Below the pieces are notes generated by a model, which made no database searches, had not been told where the DNA came from, and saw nothing but the letters and a program-made list of their open reading frames with translations. Of a stretch of DNA of 64,000 nt, positions 53,985 to 63,130 are shown piece after piece. Positions within the stretch are counted from its first letter, which is position 1. Every line of letters starts with the position of its first letter. Origin of the DNA: Slackia sp. (GTDB taxonomy: Bacteria > Actinomycetota > Coriobacteriia > Anaerosomatales > Anaerosomataceae); NCBI GenBank assembly GCA_020725885.1, contig DYEA01000008.1, forward strand, positions 229,093 to 293,092, in the 5' to 3' direction. The translations under genes and the position numbers were made by a program.

Positions 53985-55442
53985 TCAGTGTACCCCCGCT
54001 TGCCCGCCGGTGAGCGCGCGGTAGATCTCCACCATCGCGAGCGTGTCGTGCTCGCAGTAGCGCAGCAGCGCCTCGCGCAGCTCGGTCCGGCGGGCGTCCG
54101 TCGTGGCGGGGTCGAGCATCTCGAGCGTGGCCCACATGGCCGCTTCGCCGTCGGGGACTGCGAGCGAGGAGTACGGCGGCAGGTGCGGCGCCAGGACCGG
54201 CAGCGCCGCCTTGATGCTCCAGGTGCTGGCGAGCGCCGGGTGCGACACGCCGCTGGCGACGGCCTCACGGCCGAGGTCGAAGGTCGAAAGACCCTGGGAG
54301 CCCTTGGGTCGCGGCGGTGCCGCCTCGCCAGCATCCGCGAGCTTGCGCGCCACCCGGTCGTAGATGCCCGGGACGGTCTGGAGCAGGCGGGTGCGCATCT
54401 CGGGCAGCCGCACGGCCAGGTCTGCAAGATGCGTGAGCTCGTACGGGGAGTAGTGCACGAGCGTGCCTTCGGTGCCGAGCGCGTCGAGCAGCGTCGCGAG
54501 GAACTCGGGGTGCGGGTCGTGCTCGGCGGTGTCTGCCAGCCACTCGCGGTGCGTAAGCGTGCCGTCCGCGTCGAGGCGGTGGAGCGACCACTGAACCTTG
54601 ACGTTCTGGAACGGGCTGGTCCCCGGGAAGACCGGCAGCGCCGGGTTCACCGTCTCGAAGTCCACGAACAGGAGCGGGAAGGCGAGCTCTTCCAACCGGC
54701 GTTGCGCTCCCGGATCGACGACGGGCTCGGCGTCTGAGTAGTCCGGCGGCTCGATCCCGCGGGTGCAGTACGCATAGAACTCGCACTCGTACGGCTTCAG
54801 GCACAGCGCGTCGCTCGGCGTGACGGCGGGCGGCTCGGCCTGCTCGAGCACGGCGAGCATCTGCGCGACGTGCGGGCCGACGGTGCGCGCGTACTCGAGC
54901 GCCAGATCCGTGACGTCGGTCGTGGCGAGGATCCGGTGCGGGTCGTACGGACCGCCCGGCCACACGTAGGACCTGTCGAGGTGCATGAGCGTCACACGGC
55001 GAAGCGGCACGCCCGCGCCGAGCAGCACGTAGGTCTGGATCCCGACGTCAGGCAGGTGCTTCGCTTCGTCGAACCTGCCCGTGGACTTCACCTCGACGAG
55101 CTCGAAGCCGCCGTCGGGAAGCCGGTGCAGGACGTCCACGCGCACCTTGACGCGGTCGTGCGTGAACGCGGCCTCGAAGATGTCGCGCGTCCCGCTCTCC
55201 AGCAGCGCGCGGGTGCGCGCGACGGCCCCATCGTGCTCCTGCGGCCCCTCCTCGACGAGCACGCCGCCGGGGTACCGCGACCGTGCGAGCTCGCCGACCC
55301 GATGCCCCACGCCGAACCGCGCCTGCGCGCTTGCGGCAGGCGGCGTCGCGAGCTCCCGATGGTGCACGTCGAGGTACAGCCGCAGCGGGCACTGCAGCCA
55401 GCGCAGGTAACGGCTCTTCGACAGCGGCGCGTCGCTCAACAT
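53985..55442 (-). CDS. DUF2779 nuclease: Cas4-like PD-(D/E)XK plus DEDD exonuclease-like domain
   Basis: 485 residues from ATG 55442. The N-terminal half (about 1-240) is Cas4/RecB-like: an early cysteine in YLRWLQCPLRLYL, active-site residues VRVDVLHRLPDG and FELVEVKSTGR (D, ExK), and C-x5-C-x5-C in LCLKPYECEFYAYC, so four cysteines for an iron-sulfur cluster. The C-terminal half has RNase-H-like exonuclease motifs LLFVDFETVNP, VHYSPYELTHL and YCEHDTLAMVEIY. DUF2779 proteins are of unknown function; a DNA-processing role is likely. The CRISPR array is 8 kb away, so a direct link is not shown. Confidence 0.85.
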   Translation of the reverse strand: MLSDAPLSKSRYLRWLQCPLRLYLDVHHRELATPPAASAQARFGVGHRVGELARSRYPGGVLVEEGPQEHDGAVARTRALLESGTRDIFEAAFTHDRVKVRVDVLHRLPDGGFELVEVKSTGRFDEAKHLPDVGIQTYVLLGAGVPLRRVTLMHLDRSYVWPGGPYDPHRILATTDVTDLALEYARTVGPHVAQMLAVLEQAEPPAVTPSDALCLKPYECEFYAYCTRGIEPPDYSDAEPVVDPGAQRRLEELAFPLLFVDFETVNPALPVFPGTSPFQNVKVQWSLHRLDADGTLTHREWLADTAEHDPHPEFLATLLDALGTEGTLVHYSPYELTHLADLAVRLPEMRTRLLQTVPGIYDRVARKLADAGEAAPPRPKGSQGLSTFDLGREAVASGVSHPALASTWSIKAALPVLAPHLPPYSSLAVPDGEAAMWATLEMLDPATTDARRTELREALLRYCEHDTLAMVEIYRALTGGQAGVH

Positions 55443-55566
55443 CTCCGCTCGACCTCCGTTCGCCGCCACAAGTCTACCGGCAGGCGCCGACATCGCGCGC
55501 AGCGCGCGCCCGAGGGGTATCAACTTGGAAAAGCGTGGCACGTGCCGATGAGGAAGGGGGCTTTCG

Positions 55567-55965
55567 ATGGAACTCCTTGCCAAGGTGTGCAAGACCGAGG
55601 AGATGAACTTCGAGCGCTTGTTCGCGCGCTTGTTCGTGGCAGCGGGCGGCCTGTTCTGGGTGGCCGGAGTGCTCGGGATGGACCTCGGATACCGCGATAA
55701 GAACGTGTTCGAGGCCGCAGGGAACGCGGCGATCCCGCTCGTCATCACCGTGCTCGCGCTCGCCATCGGATGGTTCTACGAGAACCTCGCCGGCGTGCTG
55801 CTGCTCGCTGGCTCGGCCGGCGTCGTGGTGTGGGGCCTCGTCGCCGGCTGGGAGGCCGGCGTGTGGTTCATCATGATGGCCGTGTTGGCCGGTCCGATGC
55901 TCATCGCTGGCGTGCTGTTCTTGCTGGCCGCCCGGATGCAGCGCATCTGCGAGCTCAAGGAGTAG
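55567..55965 (+). CDS. Four-helix membrane protein, unknown (DUF7670-like)
   Basis: 132 residues with GAAGGGGG before ATG. A short cytoplasmic start with EEMNFERLFARLF is followed by four hydrophobic segments (about 22-41, 50-68, 72-92, 96-119). It ends MQRICELKE. It is 3 bp before another small membrane protein, and the two probably form a pair. No function known. Confidence 0.72.
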   Translation: MELLAKVCKTEEMNFERLFARLFVAAGGLFWVAGVLGMDLGYRDKNVFEAAGNAAIPLVITVLALAIGWFYENLAGVLLLAGSAGVVVWGLVAGWEAGVWFIMMAVLAGPMLIAGVLFLLAARMQRICELKE

Positions 55966-55968
55966 CGG

Positions 55969-56271
55969 ATGGCCTGGGTCTACGCGTTCTGGGCGGTCGC
56001 GCTGCTCGCGCTCGTCGGCGTCCTTGCTGACGCGGTTGCTTTGAAGCGCAAGCGGATGCGGGGAGCAGCGATCGCGTCGCTCGTATTGAAGGCGCTGGTG
56101 GTGCTTGCATACGTCGGCTGGGCCGTGTTCTTCGGGCTGATTCGCCAGGCGAGCGGATGGGAGGACCTGGCCGCCTTCGCTGGCGTCTTGGTGCTGTCGG
56201 TGCCGACGCTGCTCGTTGCGATCGTGCTGGATGCGGTGATCGCGGTGCGGCTGTCGAACCGGTCTGAGTGA
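55969..56271 (+). CDS. Three-helix membrane protein, unknown
   Basis: 100 residues with AAGGAG before ATG. Three membrane helices (about 3-25, 34-57, 68-92) are separated by basic loops (LKRKRMRG). It follows the previous gene directly and ends before a strong hairpin terminator, so the two form a short operon. No family recognised. Confidence 0.7.
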   Translation: MAWVYAFWAVALLALVGVLADAVALKRKRMRGAAIASLVLKALVVLAYVGWAVFFGLIRQASGWEDLAAFAGVLVLSVPTLLVAIVLDAVIAVRLSNRSE

Positions 56272-56297
56272 CGTGGTCTTGGATGTCTCTGGACGAG

Positions 56298-56333
56298 GAG
56301 CGGGCGCGGCGGCTGTCGCGCCCGCTCGCCTTG
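56298..56333 (+). terminator. Hairpin terminator after the small membrane protein pair
   Basis: GAGCGGGCGCG and CGCGCCCGCTC form a perfect 11-bp stem with an 8-nt loop (56298-56327), followed by GCCTTG. Confidence 0.7.
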
Positions 56334-56436
56334 CGCCGGACGGCCATATGGTGGGGGTGAGCATCCCCTGACAGGGATCCTCGCGGCTGCTGCGCTCGTC
56401 GCCGGCGCGTGCGCGTACCTCGTCGGGTACGCGTTC

Positions 56437-56940
56437 GTGGCGCCGCAGGAGTCGTTCCTGCGGTCGAGCACGGGCGGGCTTCTGCTGGGCGCGAGCGTGC
56501 TCGCGGCGCTCGCGATCCCTGCGTCCGCGCCGATGTTCGCGGTGGCCGTCGCCGTGGCGGGGGAGCCTGCGTGGTTCCGGCCGGCGTGGATCGCCGCGGA
56601 TGTCGCGGGACTGCTCGCGGGCATGCGCGTGTGGCGGCTGCGGCCGTCGGTGCACGGCGGCCGGCTGCTTGCCCTCGACGAGTCGCCCGCGGCGCGCGCT
56701 GCGGTGCGGCTGCAGCTCGCGGATTCGATCGATGCGGCGCTCGACGTGCTCGCTCAGGAGCGCGTGCAGGCGCGCGACCTCGAGCGGCTTGCCGCGGCGC
56801 TGCGCCATGCGGGAGCGCGGTTCTGGCACGAGCTCCCGGAGCGGCAAGGCGACGTGTACGCGCTCGTCGCCCGGCACGTGCCGCCCGAGGTGGCCTCGGT
56901 CGTCACCGGGCTGCTGCTCGAGGGCGCGGGGAGGCGCTAA
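56437..56940 (+). CDS. Hypothetical membrane-associated protein
   Basis: 167 residues from GTG 56437. The frame stays open upstream and could begin at CTG 56368 (GGGGGTG ten bases before), adding a membrane helix (ILAAAALVAGACAYLVGYAF), which I think is the real N-terminus. Two more hydrophobic segments (about 12-45, 52-65) precede a soluble helical tail (LQLADSIDAALDVLAQERVQ). The 3' end overlaps the convergent anti-sigma-like gene by 4 bp. Function unknown. Confidence 0.55.
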   Translation: MAPQESFLRSSTGGLLLGASVLAALAIPASAPMFAVAVAVAGEPAWFRPAWIAADVAGLLAGMRVWRLRPSVHGGRLLALDESPAARAAVRLQLADSIDAALDVLAQERVQARDLERLAAALRHAGARFWHELPERQGDVYALVARHVPPEVASVVTGLLLEGAGRR

Positions 56941-57695
56941 GGCGTCTCGGCCGCGGGCCTGCTCGCATCGGGCTCGTCGTGCGTGGCCTCGTCGCTCGCG
57001 GGCTTGCTGAACCACAGCTGCGCGCGCATCGGCGACACGAACACCTCGTCGCTGCGCTCGCCGGGCTCGGCTTCCCACACGACGAACACGTGCCACCCGC
57101 GCGGCGTCGCCCGGTCGGACTGCGTCACGTCGGGCACTGACGCGTACCCGTCCTGACGCTCGAGCGCGACGCGGGGCAGCAGGCGCTCGGAGTCCGGCAC
57201 GGCAGGGTCGGGCTTGAGGAGCAGCTCGATGCGCTCGGGGGCGATGCGGAGGACGGCCTCCGGCTCCCACCCGGTACTGCCGAACGGCGAGAGGTCGATC
57301 GTGTGCTCGAGCGGCCGCACCGCTTGGAGCGTGCCGTCGTCGCCCATGGCCACCGCGAAGCGCGGGCTGAACCCGAGGTCGAGCAAGCGGATCGCGGACG
57401 CGACGCGCTCGACGCCGGCCCGCCGCAACGACTCGGCCCAGTCGCGGACGGCGTCCGCGAGGACGGCGACCTGGTCGCGCGGGTCCCGGACGAACCGCTG
57501 GCGCGCACGCTCGACCGCGGCGGCGATGGCCGCGTCGAAGGCGGCATCCGCCTTGGCTTGCAGCCGACGCGCGGCCCCTTCGGCAAACTTGGCGCCGCAT
57601 CGCTTGCATTGGTTCGCGTGGGCCAGGAAGCCTTCAGGACGCTCGCCGGTCTTCACATATCGACCGAATGCCTTGTCGAATTGCGCGCAGTCCAT
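56937..57695 (-). CDS. Zinc-finger anti-sigma-like protein coupled to the sigma-like gene
   Basis: 252 residues from ATG 57695, whose A is the last base of the upstream stop (TGATG). Cys3 and the H-x3-C-x2-C motif HANQCKRC (about residues 26-33) match the anti-sigma zinc-binding (ZAS) layout. A helical section (about 40-95) is followed by a beta-rich domain (about 105-230; VAMGDDGTLQAVRPLEHTI, WEPEAVLRIAPERIELLL). There is no membrane helix, so it would be a soluble anti-sigma factor. Its gene is the last of the six-gene operon containing the TPR-CHAT protease, which makes it a candidate protease substrate. That role is inference. Confidence 0.65.
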   Translation of the reverse strand: MDCAQFDKAFGRYVKTGERPEGFLAHANQCKRCGAKFAEGAARRLQAKADAAFDAAIAAAVERARQRFVRDPRDQVAVLADAVRDWAESLRRAGVERVASAIRLLDLGFSPRFAVAMGDDGTLQAVRPLEHTIDLSPFGSTGWEPEAVLRIAPERIELLLKPDPAVPDSERLLPRVALERQDGYASVPDVTQSDRATPRGWHVFVVWEAEPGERSDEVFVSPMRAQLWFSKPASDEATHDEPDASRPAAETP

Positions 57696-59254
57696 CAGGA
57701 ACACCTTCTATCAGCGTCGCAAGCGGTCCGCGCGACCGCGTCCAGCAACACGTCGAGGTCCTCTTCGCCGAGCATCACGCGCTCACGAGCGATGGCGCGG
57801 GCGATGCGCTCAATGCCTGCGTCCTGAAGCCGACCGAGGGTGCCCAGCAGGCGCGAGATCGCGTGTCGCGCATCTTCCCTGGCGCCCGGCCGGCTCCACC
57901 TGCCCCAGAGCGGATGCTCGGGGCGGCCATCGCGCTCGCGCAATGCCATCTCTGCCAGGCACCACTCCCCTTCGTGGAGACGGCGTACGCTCTGCGCGCC
58001 GCACCGCGGGCACACGCCGTCTTGAGGAGCGCACGGATCTTTGAACGGCGCGAGGCAACCAGCGAGCGCGAGGTCGGTCTGCGACGGTTTGAAACGCATG
58101 AGCGTGCGCGCGGTCGCAGCCAGGTCGAGCAGCAGCATCCAGCTGCGGATGGCGGTCAGCACGCGATCGCCTTTGCGGCGGGTCCGGTCGACCCATTCCC
58201 GGAGCAGCTCGTCCGAGCCGCGGGGTTCGTCGAGCGTGGCGACGAGCTTTTTGGCCAGCTCGCCGCTGGGACGGACCATGCCGAGCCGGATCGCGTCGAG
58301 CGCAGCGACGCGGCCGGCGTGATCGGCAAGCGTCTCGACGCCCTCCCTGGTCTCGCCGGTGGCGAACCATATGACAGCCACGACGCGTTTCACCGGGTCG
58401 CTCCAGCGCTTGCTGACGCCGGAGGACTTGGAGGCGCCGAGCAGCGCGGCCCGCTCCTCAGGCGCAAGCGCGAGATATGCGCGGACCGCCTCAGCGTCCT
58501 CGTGGGATACGAGGTTTGCGCGCTCCGCTGCATCGACCAGACCAGCGAGCCTGTCAGGGCTCTTGCTTGCGAGCGAGCCGAGCAGGATGCGCGCACACAC
58601 GGCGTTCACGCGCTTCTCGGCGTCTGCGTCGCCCACAGGCTCTGCTTCGCGCAGGACGCCGAGGAACGTGGCGCTGTCGAGCTCCCATTCCGCGATGTCG
58701 AATGCCGCCTCGAATGCTCCGAACTCTGCCTCAGAAACGAACCCGCCAGGGAGGGCCGCCGAGAAGTCGAGCATGTCAGTGGCTCGAGGATCATCCATGC
58801 GCGAAGCGCCTCTGCGTGCGATGGGTCCGCCGCTTGAATCGCTTCTGCCCACGGTGCCGGCATGCTGTTCAGTGTGGAATTGCTGGAAGGCTCTCTCAGC
58901 TGCCGTATGCAGGTATCCGACGAGGTTGCCGCTCTTCCAGGTTCGCAGCGCCTCGAAGACGCGTACCAGAGCAGCGGCAACGAGTTCTTGGACCTGGTAT
59001 TCTCCATGCGGTCCCAGGACCCGCTTGGCGTACTTGCCTGCCGCCGGCTTGATGACCTTGTTCGTCAGCCAATCCCACGCGGCGGGCTCTCCCAGCAGCA
59101 GCTTCTGCTGCAGGCGTTCGGGGCGCATCGACTCGAAGCGTGGCGACACAGCGGCCCTTTCGTGTCGACGTCGCAGGACGGCCGGACGGCTCCAGGATTG
59201 AAGCCGCCAATAGGGTACGGGTTCCACTACGACGTTGACAACGGCGTGCGCCAC
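57695..59254 (-). CDS. Sigma-factor-region-2-like protein with zinc ribbon
   Basis: 519 residues from GTG 59254 (GGAGG six bases before). Residues about 45-125 resemble sigma-70 region 2: LLLGEPAAWDWLTNKVIKPA, then VQELVAAALVRVFEALRTW and GYLHTAAERAFQQF. I see no clear region 4 helix-turn-helix; instead there are some 390 further residues, mostly helical, with a cysteine group CLAPFKDPC...CPRCG (about 430-450). So it is not a standard ECF sigma factor. It may contact the -10 element or polymerase through region 2 only. It lies between the CHAT protease and the anti-sigma-like gene. Confidence 0.65.
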   Translation of the reverse strand: MAHAVVNVVVEPVPYWRLQSWSRPAVLRRRHERAAVSPRFESMRPERLQQKLLLGEPAAWDWLTNKVIKPAAGKYAKRVLGPHGEYQVQELVAAALVRVFEALRTWKSGNLVGYLHTAAERAFQQFHTEQHAGTVGRSDSSGGPIARRGASRMDDPRATDMLDFSAALPGGFVSEAEFGAFEAAFDIAEWELDSATFLGVLREAEPVGDADAEKRVNAVCARILLGSLASKSPDRLAGLVDAAERANLVSHEDAEAVRAYLALAPEERAALLGASKSSGVSKRWSDPVKRVVAVIWFATGETREGVETLADHAGRVAALDAIRLGMVRPSGELAKKLVATLDEPRGSDELLREWVDRTRRKGDRVLTAIRSWMLLLDLAATARTLMRFKPSQTDLALAGCLAPFKDPCAPQDGVCPRCGAQSVRRLHEGEWCLAEMALRERDGRPEHPLWGRWSRPGAREDARHAISRLLGTLGRLQDAGIERIARAIARERVMLGEEDLDVLLDAVARTACDADRRCS

Positions 59255-59305
59255 GGGGTGCCTCCATGAGCCTCCATCGTCCGGTTCTCACCTGCTCTTA
59301 GGCGC

Positions 59306-61612
59306 TCAGCCGCGCGTTTCCGGAACGAGCGCTATCGGCTCTCCGGCACAGACGAGCCCCGCCCAGTAGAACGGATGGGCGGGGTCGTACCCGATCGCTT
59401 CCAGCTGACCGCTCATCGCGGCGAGCTGCGCCGCTCGTAGAGCATCGGGCGCCGGTGAGCCCTCGGCCATACCGTTGAGCAGGGCGCGGACGATGCCCGC
59501 GGTCGCGGGCTCGTACACGCTCCACAGCGTGCTGACAGCGCAGCGCGACACGCCGAGCAAGGCGCGGCGGTAGCCGAACAGCGCGTCGCCGCGGCTCGCC
59601 CGGGCACGGCCGGACTCGCACGCCGCTGCGATCGCGACGTCTGCGCGCATGCCCGAGCGGGCGAGGTCCGCGGCGGCCAGCCGGCGCACTGCGCCGGAGC
59701 CGTCGGCGTACCGGATGCCGCTCGCGTGGGGGTCGCGATGGTCGAACGTGCCGTGGCCGTACAGCAGCAGGAGGGCGCACTCGAGCGAGGGCTGGGGCGC
59801 TCCGTCGAGCCGCCGCGTCTCGCCGCCGAGCCGGGCAGCGAGCGTCTGCGCGGCCTGGAGCACCGCGGGCGCATGGTCAAGCCCGCTCCTGTCGCCGTCG
59901 AGCAGCAGCAGCGCGTCGCGCGAGCCGCCGCGGAGCCGCTCCGCGATCCGTGCGCGCGCGGACACCTGCGGGTCGCACACCACCGCCACGCGCTCCACGA
60001 GCCGGCCGCCCCGCTCGTCCGGCACTGTCAGCGCTGCGAGCGGGAGCTCGTGCAGCGGGCCAGTCGGCACCAGCACGAGCCGGCGCTTCTCGCCGGCAAG
60101 CCAGCCGGGTTCCAGCGCGACGACATCGGCGAGGAGCAGCCTTCCGAGCTCGGCGAGCGGGACGTCCCAGGAAGCGTCGCGCGAGATCCACGGGGAGCCG
60201 TCGGGGTACTCGGCGCGCTCGGCTGCTTGTATCTCCGCCCGAAGGCCGGAAGCGAGCGAGAGCGCGGCCGTGCCGGCTCCGGGCCGGTACGTCGCCCACC
60301 TGACGCCTGATGCGTCCACGGCCAGAGCGATCAATCCCTGTGCGCGGTCGTCGTGGGTGAGCGCATAGGCGATGAGCGCTTCGTCTGGCCGAAGCGATGC
60401 CGCGATCGCGCCCGCGCTGGCAGGAGGCACGCTCCCGCCGCCGGACGGCGCCTCTCCGAGCTCAGCGCGCAGCAGCGCCGAGCGGCCGCGCTCCGCGACC
60501 TCCAGAACATCTTCGAGCACGGCGCGCTCCGTGAGCAGCCAGGCGCCGCCGACGCGGGCGTCGCGCCGCCCGCGCTGCTGGATCCAGAGGCGGCACAGTC
60601 CGGAGGCGGGGTCCGGCACACGCTCGCGCCTGGCCTCGATGCGGATCTCGTCGACGCCGCTGCCGTACAGCGCAGACTCCAGAGCGTCGAGCGCCGCGCG
60701 GTAGTGGCGTTCCGCCTGCCCTAGATCGCGTCGGTGAGCGAGCGCTGCGTGTTCGAGGACGGCGAGCTCGGTGTACGCTTTGGCCGCCCGCCACGCATCC
60801 CCGCGGCGTTCGAGCCGCGCCGCGACGTCAGCGAGCGCTTCGCGAGCGGCCCGCCCCTCGCCGCATTCGGCGAGCGCCCGGGCGTAGACGAGGTCGACGT
60901 CGAGCTCGAGCGCGGCAGGCACTCGCCGCACGGACCCCCGAAACTGTCTGCGCAACGAGTCAGCGGCCGCGACCACCTCGCGGCAGGCCTCGCGCCGCTC
61001 AGGCGCAGGCAGCCTGTCTGCCGCCGCCATGCGGAGAGACAGCTCGACCGCTCGCGCATGCGCTGCTCGGCCGTGCTCGCCGATGCGCTCGAGCTCATCA
61101 GCGAAAGACGCAGCCCGCCTCAGCGCCTCGTCGTCAGGGTCGGCCGTGCAGGCTGCGGCGTTCACGAGGCAGTCCAGGCGTGCAACGAGCCACGCGCTGC
61201 CCTCGACCGTCTTGTCCCGGAGCCGGTCGTACTCGGCGGCAGCCTGTTCGAACGCCGCCCGAGCCTCGTCGTCTTCCTCCAAGGTCGCGTAGATGCACCC
61301 GAGCGTGAACAGCCCCCGTGGCAGGCAAGCCGGGGGAAGGGGGGCAAGCCGCCGCAGCCGCTCCAGCGCCTCGGCGGGCTGTCCAGAGCGCGCGAGCAGG
61401 CCAGCTACGTCCACCAGCGCCACTGCGGCCGCCTCGTCGTCGTGCCCGGCGAGCGCAGCCGCGGCGAGCTCCAGCACCTCGGCCGCCTCAGCGTAGCGGT
61501 CTTCCGCCGCCAGCGACTCCCCGAGCCGAAGCAGCACCGGTCCGCGCAGCGAGGCGGGCAGCGCGTTCAGCTCGTGTTCGATGTCGCGGCAGATGTCGGG
61601 TTGGAGCGTCAC
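59306..61612 (-). CDS. TPR-CHAT caspase-like protease
   Basis: 768 residues from GTG 61612. Residues about 15-330 are helical pairs typical of tetratricopeptide repeats (YAEAAEVLELAAAALAG, DDEARAAFEQAAAEYDRL). The CHAT domain (about 440-768) has the catalytic histidine in LLLYGHGTFDH (His620) and cysteine in IAAACESGRA (Cys665), both intact. CHAT proteins are clan CD proteases related to caspases and separase; many act in bacterial immunity, including Csx29 of type III-E CRISPR. The TPRs probably sense a partner. Located 51 bp before the sigma-like gene on the same strand. Confidence 0.9.
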   Translation of the reverse strand: MTLQPDICRDIEHELNALPASLRGPVLLRLGESLAAEDRYAEAAEVLELAAAALAGHDDEAAAVALVDVAGLLARSGQPAEALERLRRLAPLPPACLPRGLFTLGCIYATLEEDDEARAAFEQAAAEYDRLRDKTVEGSAWLVARLDCLVNAAACTADPDDEALRRAASFADELERIGEHGRAAHARAVELSLRMAAADRLPAPERREACREVVAAADSLRRQFRGSVRRVPAALELDVDLVYARALAECGEGRAAREALADVAARLERRGDAWRAAKAYTELAVLEHAALAHRRDLGQAERHYRAALDALESALYGSGVDEIRIEARRERVPDPASGLCRLWIQQRGRRDARVGGAWLLTERAVLEDVLEVAERGRSALLRAELGEAPSGGGSVPPASAGAIAASLRPDEALIAYALTHDDRAQGLIALAVDASGVRWATYRPGAGTAALSLASGLRAEIQAAERAEYPDGSPWISRDASWDVPLAELGRLLLADVVALEPGWLAGEKRRLVLVPTGPLHELPLAALTVPDERGGRLVERVAVVCDPQVSARARIAERLRGGSRDALLLLDGDRSGLDHAPAVLQAAQTLAARLGGETRRLDGAPQPSLECALLLLYGHGTFDHRDPHASGIRYADGSGAVRRLAAADLARSGMRADVAIAAACESGRARASRGDALFGYRRALLGVSRCAVSTLWSVYEPATAGIVRALLNGMAEGSPAPDALRAAQLAAMSGQLEAIGYDPAHPFYWAGLVCAGEPIALVPETRG

Positions 61613-61684
61613 GGCCTCTCCGTCGGCGCAGCCGTCTTGCAGTCAGTGTATCGGCGCGAGCAGCGTATGCGGTAGCGGCGCGGT

Positions 61685-62638
61685 TCAGATGAGGTCTGCA
61701 ATCGAGACGCAGAAGGGTTCAGAGTCCGTCTCGAGCTCGGCGCGGCGCGCCTCGTCCAGCCGTGCCTCGTACTCCCAGCGCTCGACCATCGCCGCCCGGA
61801 GCTCCTCGCGGTTGCGCTCCAGCTCCTCCCGGTGGATCCGTTCTCGCCTCCGGCGATCTGCCTCCGACAGCACCTTCGGGCCGCTCGGCTGCTCCTGGCC
61901 GAACCGCAGGCGAAGGGGCCCGACGCGCACGGTGTGCAACCCCCCGGAATCATGCCGGCGCTTCCGCAGGCGCACCGGAGCTGCCTTCCTGGGCGCCAGC
62001 TCGGGCGCTTGGAAGCAGATCCGGCGGAGCAAGGACACGGGGACGTCTGGCGCGTACTCTGTGGCGTACGCGTAGAAACCGAGCTCGGATGCGTATCGGA
62101 TCAGTTCTGCGTAATCCTGCTCCCGGCGCTTCTCGGTGATGATGTCCATGCTGCAGAGACGGGCCGAGCGTCGCGTGACGTAGATGAAGAGCCAGATGCG
62201 GTCCTGCGGCTCAAGCAAGTCGCACTGGGTCATGCAGAAGAACCGCGCGTACGGCCCCGCAGGGCCTTCGAGGCGCATGACGTCCTGGAAGCACTCGTCG
62301 ATCTCGTCGTGTCCGTACACCGCCACGACGGCGTCCGGCTTCTCCAGCGCGCGGGCCTTCTCGCGGACGCGCGGGGGGAGGAGCCGGATGTGGTCGGCCG
62401 CGGAGAACGTCGGCCGGAGCGTGCCGAGCGCGCTGCAGGCGGCCCGGGCGGCTTCGAGCACGGCGTCCAGCGTGCGGTCGTCGATCGCGTCGAGGACGGC
62501 CATCGCCGCAGCGTTCCTGACCTCCGCGTCGTCGTGCGTCGCCCCGGACGCGACGACGAGCGCGTCGAGCAGCGAGGGCGGCACGCCCGCCGCCACGCCG
62601 ACCGCCCTCACCGCATCTTCGATCCCCGGCCTAGGCAC
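61685..62638 (-). CDS. Unknown protein with C-terminal charged coiled coil, TPR-CHAT operon
   Basis: 317 residues from GTG 62638, overlapping the upstream stop by 8 bp. The N-terminal ~70 residues are alanine-rich helices. The middle (about 85-210) is an alpha/beta domain with AVVAVYGHDEIDECFQDVMRL, FFCMTQCDLLEPQDRIWLF and DYAELIRYASELGFYAYA. The last 80 residues are a strongly charged helix (DRRRRERIHREELERNREEL). No family recognised. It could be the sensor or adaptor that the CHAT protease reads. It has seven cysteines but no ordered metal motif. Confidence 0.65.
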   Translation of the reverse strand: MPRPGIEDAVRAVGVAAGVPPSLLDALVVASGATHDDAEVRNAAAMAVLDAIDDRTLDAVLEAARAACSALGTLRPTFSAADHIRLLPPRVREKARALEKPDAVVAVYGHDEIDECFQDVMRLEGPAGPYARFFCMTQCDLLEPQDRIWLFIYVTRRSARLCSMDIITEKRREQDYAELIRYASELGFYAYATEYAPDVPVSLLRRICFQAPELAPRKAAPVRLRKRRHDSGGLHTVRVGPLRLRFGQEQPSGPKVLSEADRRRRERIHREELERNREELRAAMVERWEYEARLDEARRAELETDSEPFCVSIADLI

Positions 62639-63128
62639 CGCCCTCGCCCCCTTGAGCGGCCTCCACCAAGAACTCCTCGACGGCTTGCTGCTCCTCCGGC
62701 GTCAGGTCTTTCTCGTTAGGCAGGGTGATGACCGTGTCGTCGATGCCACCCCCGAGCCGTAAACCGGGCTTCACGAGGATCTTCTGGACCGACTGCGGTG
62801 CCGGCTCGAAGCGTGTCTTGGCGTACATGTAGTCCCTGAAGTCGAGCCGCGGGTCCTCGAACAGCGAGAACTGTATCCGTATCGCGATGGGGTCGCCTTG
62901 GATGACCAAGAACGCCCATCCGGGCTCGGTGGCGCGGACCTCGATCTGGAGGAGCTTCGCGATGCCCTCGTCGAAATCGAGCAGGACGCGCCTCATCAGC
63001 CACTCCGGGACTTCACGCGGCGCGAGCCCCAGCTCGGCCAGGAGCACGCGGATCGGCGTGTACACGACCGCGAGCGCGATGAACGTGAGAGTCTCGAACG
63101 GCGTCTGTGTGATGCGTACCGTGTCCAT
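62631..63128 (-). CDS. Unknown small protein B, paralogue of the gene upstream
   Basis: 165 residues from ATG 63128. A hydrophobic N-terminus (TLTFIALAVVYTPIRVLLAEL) leads to the motif LLAELGLAPREVPEWLMRRV followed by DFDEG, then a beta-rich domain with WAFLVIQGDPIAIRIQFSLF. The acidic C-terminus ends EEFLVEAAQGGEGGA. It shares the spacing P-I-R-x-LLAEL-x-LA-x-R-x-VP-x-W with the preceding gene, so the two arose by duplication. Function unknown; possibly a two-component toxin, sensor or membrane-lesion protein of the CHAT operon. Confidence 0.65.
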   Translation of the reverse strand: MDTVRITQTPFETLTFIALAVVYTPIRVLLAELGLAPREVPEWLMRRVLLDFDEGIAKLLQIEVRATEPGWAFLVIQGDPIAIRIQFSLFEDPRLDFRDYMYAKTRFEPAPQSVQKILVKPGLRLGGGIDDTVITLPNEKDLTPEEQQAVEEFLVEAAQGGEGGA

Positions 63129-63130
63129 CG

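Noticed and set aside
56284..56361. 25-codon frame MSLDEERARR at the end of the small membrane operon
   Set aside because: It lies across the 11-bp terminator stem, and its composition is explained by the hairpin.
59128..59254. Later start (ATG 59128) for the sigma-like protein
   Set aside because: No ribosome site precedes it, whereas GTG 59254 has GGAGG at good spacing.
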